NCBI GenBank assembly: GCA_018901355.1
Contig: JAHIEZ010000032.1
Location: forward strand, 1 to 8,091
DNA: 8,091 nucleotides
Source of the DNA: Patescibacteria group bacterium
GTDB lineage: Bacteria; Patescibacteriota; Microgenomatia; UBA12405
Direction: 5' to 3'
Shown here: positions 6,340-8,091 of the stretch, one piece after another
Position numbering within the stretch: position 1 is the first letter of the stretch
Layout: each line of letters opens with the position of its first letter
Program-made: the position numbers and the translations under genes
Notes under the pieces: model-generated
Told to the model about the DNA's origin: nothing
Seen by the model: only the letters and a program-made list of their open reading frames with translations
Database searches by the model: none

Positions 6340-6348
6340 TGTTATAAT
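6340..6348 (+). promoter_or_regulatory. Extended -10 promoter for rpsO-pnp
   Basis: TG (6340-6341), one base, then a perfect TATAAT (6343-6348), six nt after the stop of the preceding gene. The only -35 candidate at good spacing, TTCCTC (6321-6326, 16 nt), is poor. The inferred start near 6355 gives a leader of about 65 nt before rpsO. Confidence 0.75.
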
Positions 6349-6370
6349 CCCTAATCGACTTTTATTGGTT

Positions 6371-6424
6371 TTTTGGTAGCCATTCCAAGATTATTATTTA
6401 CTGATATAAGCCGTTTACTATGGC
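6371..6424 (+). promoter_or_regulatory. rpsO leader hairpin with loop complementary to the start codon
   Basis: TTTTGG (6371-6376) can pair with CCAAGA (6385-6390, one G-U pair), leaving the 8-nt loop TAGCCATT (6377-6384). GCCAT in the loop (6379-6383) is exactly complementary to ATGGC at the rpsO start (6420-6424), so an H-type pseudoknot that covers the AUG is possible. E. coli S15 represses its own mRNA by stabilising a pseudoknot at this place; whether this leader does the same is inference from a 5-nt match. Confidence 0.35.
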
Positions 6425-6689
6425 ATTAAGCAAAGAAGAAAAAAGCGACATTGTTAAAAAATATTCTCAAGCTAAAGGTGATACCGGCTCTCCCGAAATT
6501 CAGGTCGCCATCCTCAGCCTGGAAATAGAAAAACTCCAACAGCATTTGGGAGAAAATAAACATGATTCTCCTGCCAAAAGAGGCATTTTAAGCAAAATTG
6601 CCAAAAGGCGTCGTCTTTTGCGCTACCTTTCAGAGCATAGTCAGGATCGTTACAAAAAAATTATTCAAACTTTAGGTTTAAAAAAATAA
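6420..6689 (+). CDS. rpsO: 30S ribosomal protein bS15
   Basis: Primary binding protein of the 16S rRNA central domain (three-way junction of helices 20-22) and a contributor to inter-subunit bridge B4. The 89 residues equal the usual length. The family signature is clear: DTGSPEIQVAIL (21-32), HLGENKHDSPAKRGIL (42-57), AKRRRLLRYL (61-70) and the terminal RYKKIIQTLGLKK (77-89). His42 and Asp49, which correspond to rRNA-contacting H41 and D48 of mature E. coli S15, are kept, but the nearly invariant HHS after that Asp is SPA here. The ATG is preceded by no Shine-Dalgarno. Its own promoter and a possibly regulatory leader lie upstream, and pnp starts 17 nt after its stop, the classical rpsO-pnp operon order. 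Confidence 0.98.
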   Translation: MALSKEEKSDIVKKYSQAKGDTGSPEIQVAILSLEIEKLQQHLGENKHDSPAKRGILSKIAKRRRLLRYLSEHSQDRYKKIIQTLGLKK

Positions 6690-6706
6690 TTTAAACAGCC
6701 AAATTT

Positions 6707-8091
6707 ATGGTCCAACATCAAATCGAAATCAATCTCGGAGATAAACTTATTAAACTCCAAACGGGGCTTTTAGCTCCTCAGGCCAACGCCACTGTCTTGG
6801 CTACTTTAGGTAAAACAGTCGTTATGGCCACAGTCGTTATGGGTCAAGCCGATGATACCAAAGATTATTTTCCTCTGTCTGTCGAATTCATGGACAAACT
6901 TTATGCCGGTGGCATCATCAAATCCAGCCGTTGGCTCAAAAGAGAGGGAGGTTTAGTTGATGAGTCAATTTTAGTCGGTCGTCTTATCGATCGGGCTATC
7001 AGGCCTCTTTTCCCCGCCGGTCTTACCAATGAGGTTCAGCTATTGGTTACTGTCTTAAGCAACGACAAAACCCAAGATTTGGTTATCCCTTCCTTTTTAG
7101 CCGCTTCTGCCGCTCTTTCTATCTCGGATATTCCTTTCAATGGCCCTGTTTCCGCCGTTAGGATTGCCCAAATAGACGGTAAATTGGTGGCCAATCCTAC
7201 TCTAACTCAGTTAAATCAGTCCAATCTTGATCTTTTACTTTGTACCGCCCCCTCTGGTGTCAACATGATCGAAGCCGGAGCCAACATTGTTGACAATGAT
7301 ACTTTTCTAAAGGCCATTACTTTGGCCAAAAGTGTCGGAGACAAAATAAACAAACAATTACTCGATTTTGTCAAAACTTGCGCTAAGAAAAAAGTAGAAT
7401 TTACTTCCGCCCTTCCCTCAGACGAACTGGTCAAAGAAGTTGACGCTCTTATCAAAAAAGATATCGAAAACTTTTTAGAAAATGGTGCCGATGACGGCAA
7501 ACACATGATCTCCGAAGACCTAATTGTCAAAAAAGCCTTGGATCACTATCAGGACAAAATAGAAAAAGAGGAAGTGACTGTTTCGGCCGTAGTTCAAGCG
7601 GTTCAGGCTTTAGTCAAAAAAAATCTTCGTAGCCGTACTCTTGCCGGTCTCCGTTTTGATGGCAGAAAGGCAGATGAGCTTCGTCCTCTCTCCGCCCAAG
7701 TTGGAGTTTTGCCCTGTACTCACGGTTCCGCCTTTTTTCAACGAGGTCTGACGCAAGCTCTTACTATCACCACCTTAAGTTCTCTTAGAGATCAACAAAC
7801 CATTCAGGATTCTTTTGGAGACAGCGACAAACGCTATATTCATTACTATTCCGGTCAACCTTTCTCCACTGGTCAAACCGGCCGTATTGGTCGTCCGGGC
7901 CGACGCGAAGTTGGTCACGGTGCGCTGGCCGAAAAAGCTCTTTTGGCTGTCATTCCTTCGGTCGAAGATTTTCCCTACACCATCGTTTTAAATTCAGAAG
8001 TACTTTCTCAAAACGGCTCTTCTTCCATGGCTTCTACCTGCGGCTCTACTCTTTCGCTTTTAGACGCCGGTGTTCCTCTCAAAGACAAAGT
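6707..8091 (+). CDS. pnp: Polyribonucleotide nucleotidyltransferase (PNPase), 3' end cut by the window
   Basis: Phosphorolytic 3'-5' exoribonuclease that degrades mRNA, releasing nucleoside diphosphates; a ring-shaped trimer in the cytosol. 461 codons are present of a usual 700 or so. The first RNase PH domain (about 10-145) includes YFPLSVEFMDKLYAGG (54-69), the RNA-channel segment RWLKREGG (75-82, E. coli FFRREG region) and GRLIDRAIRPLFP (91-103). A helical domain covers about 235-310. The second, catalytic RNase PH domain starts at RFDGRKADELRPL (316-328), with THGSAFFQRGLTQAL (338-352), GRPGRREVGHG (395-405) and the phosphate-binding NGSSSMAS (436-443). The catalytic aspartates and the KH and S1 domains lie beyond the window. 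In VGVLPCTHGS the usual Arg before THGS is Cys. The ATG at 6707 follows rpsO by 17 nt with no promoter and no RNase III-type hairpin. Confidence 0.97.
   Translation, partial: MVQHQIEINLGDKLIKLQTGLLAPQANATVLATLGKTVVMATVVMGQADDTKDYFPLSVEFMDKLYAGGIIKSSRWLKREGGLVDESILVGRLIDRAIRPLFPAGLTNEVQLLVTVLSNDKTQDLVIPSFLAASAALSISDIPFNGPVSAVRIAQIDGKLVANPTLTQLNQSNLDLLLCTAPSGVNMIEAGANIVDNDTFLKAITLAKSVGDKINKQLLDFVKTCAKKKVEFTSALPSDELVKEVDALIKKDIENFLENGADDGKHMISEDLIVKKALDHYQDKIEKEEVTVSAVVQAVQALVKKNLRSRTLAGLRFDGRKADELRPLSAQVGVLPCTHGSAFFQRGLTQALTITTLSSLRDQQTIQDSFGDSDKRYIHYYSGQPFSTGQTGRIGRPGRREVGHGALAEKALLAVIPSVEDFPYTIVLNSEVLSQNGSSSMASTCGSTLSLLDAGVPLKDK

Noticed and set aside
7216..7530. 104-codon open frame on the minus strand
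   Set aside because: It is antisense to the helical-domain region of pnp, whose + strand frame is clearly coding; Ser/Leu-rich composition is typical of a shadow frame.
1..8091. CRISPR array, tRNA, rRNA or recoded UGA
   Set aside because: No regularly spaced direct repeats or cloverleaf are visible, and the genes are intact under the standard code with TAA stops.

Overview
All seven genes lie on the + strand, at roughly 40% G+C, and every complete gene ends in TAA under the standard code (UGA is not read as sense). The proteins are short versions of universal families: an IF2 without its N-terminal region, a DnaJ without a zinc finger, and a NusA without the acidic C-terminal repeats. No start codon is preceded by a convincing Shine-Dalgarno sequence except one doubtful case. 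This style, together with AT-rich starts and a conserved cluster that has lost several members, suggests an ultra-small bacterium of the Candidate Phyla Radiation (Patescibacteria), perhaps Microgenomates-like. The lineage is an inference from style, not from a search.

Layout. 20-1900 is dnaK, followed after 2 nt by a class B dnaJ-like co-chaperone (1903-2748); these form a chaperone operon without grpE between them. The 202-nt gap 2749-2950 holds a 63-bp element made of two head-to-head copies of a REP-like hairpin repeat, then an extended -10 promoter, then a terminator-shaped hairpin with six T that ends only 8 nt before the nusA start. nusA (2951-4003) and infB (4041-5471) follow. A good promoter (TTGACT, 16 nt, TGtTATAAT) sits inside the 3' end of infB and drives an uncharacterised gene (5477-6334). 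Another extended -10 and a short structured leader precede rpsO (6420-6689). pnp (6707 onward) is cut by the window end.

How it fits together. nusA-infB-rpsO-pnp is the remnant of the conserved bacterial cluster rimP-nusA-infB-rbfA-(nrnA)-truB-ribF-rpsO-pnp, joining transcription elongation and termination, translation initiation, the small ribosomal subunit and RNA decay. rimP, rbfA, truB and ribF are absent from their usual places. The uncharacterised gene occupies the slot where many bacteria have the DHH-family nanoRNase gene nrnA, and its sequence can be followed along the NrnA DHH domain from end to end, yet the metal-binding motifs are replaced and the DHHA1 domain is missing. It looks like a conserved-fold pseudoenzyme.

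The observations most worth following are this DHH pseudoenzyme, the terminator in the nusA leader (a possible NusA feedback attenuator), the compensatory changes in the paired hairpin repeat, and a possible pseudoknot at the rpsO start codon. I see no transposase, CRISPR array, tRNA or rRNA.
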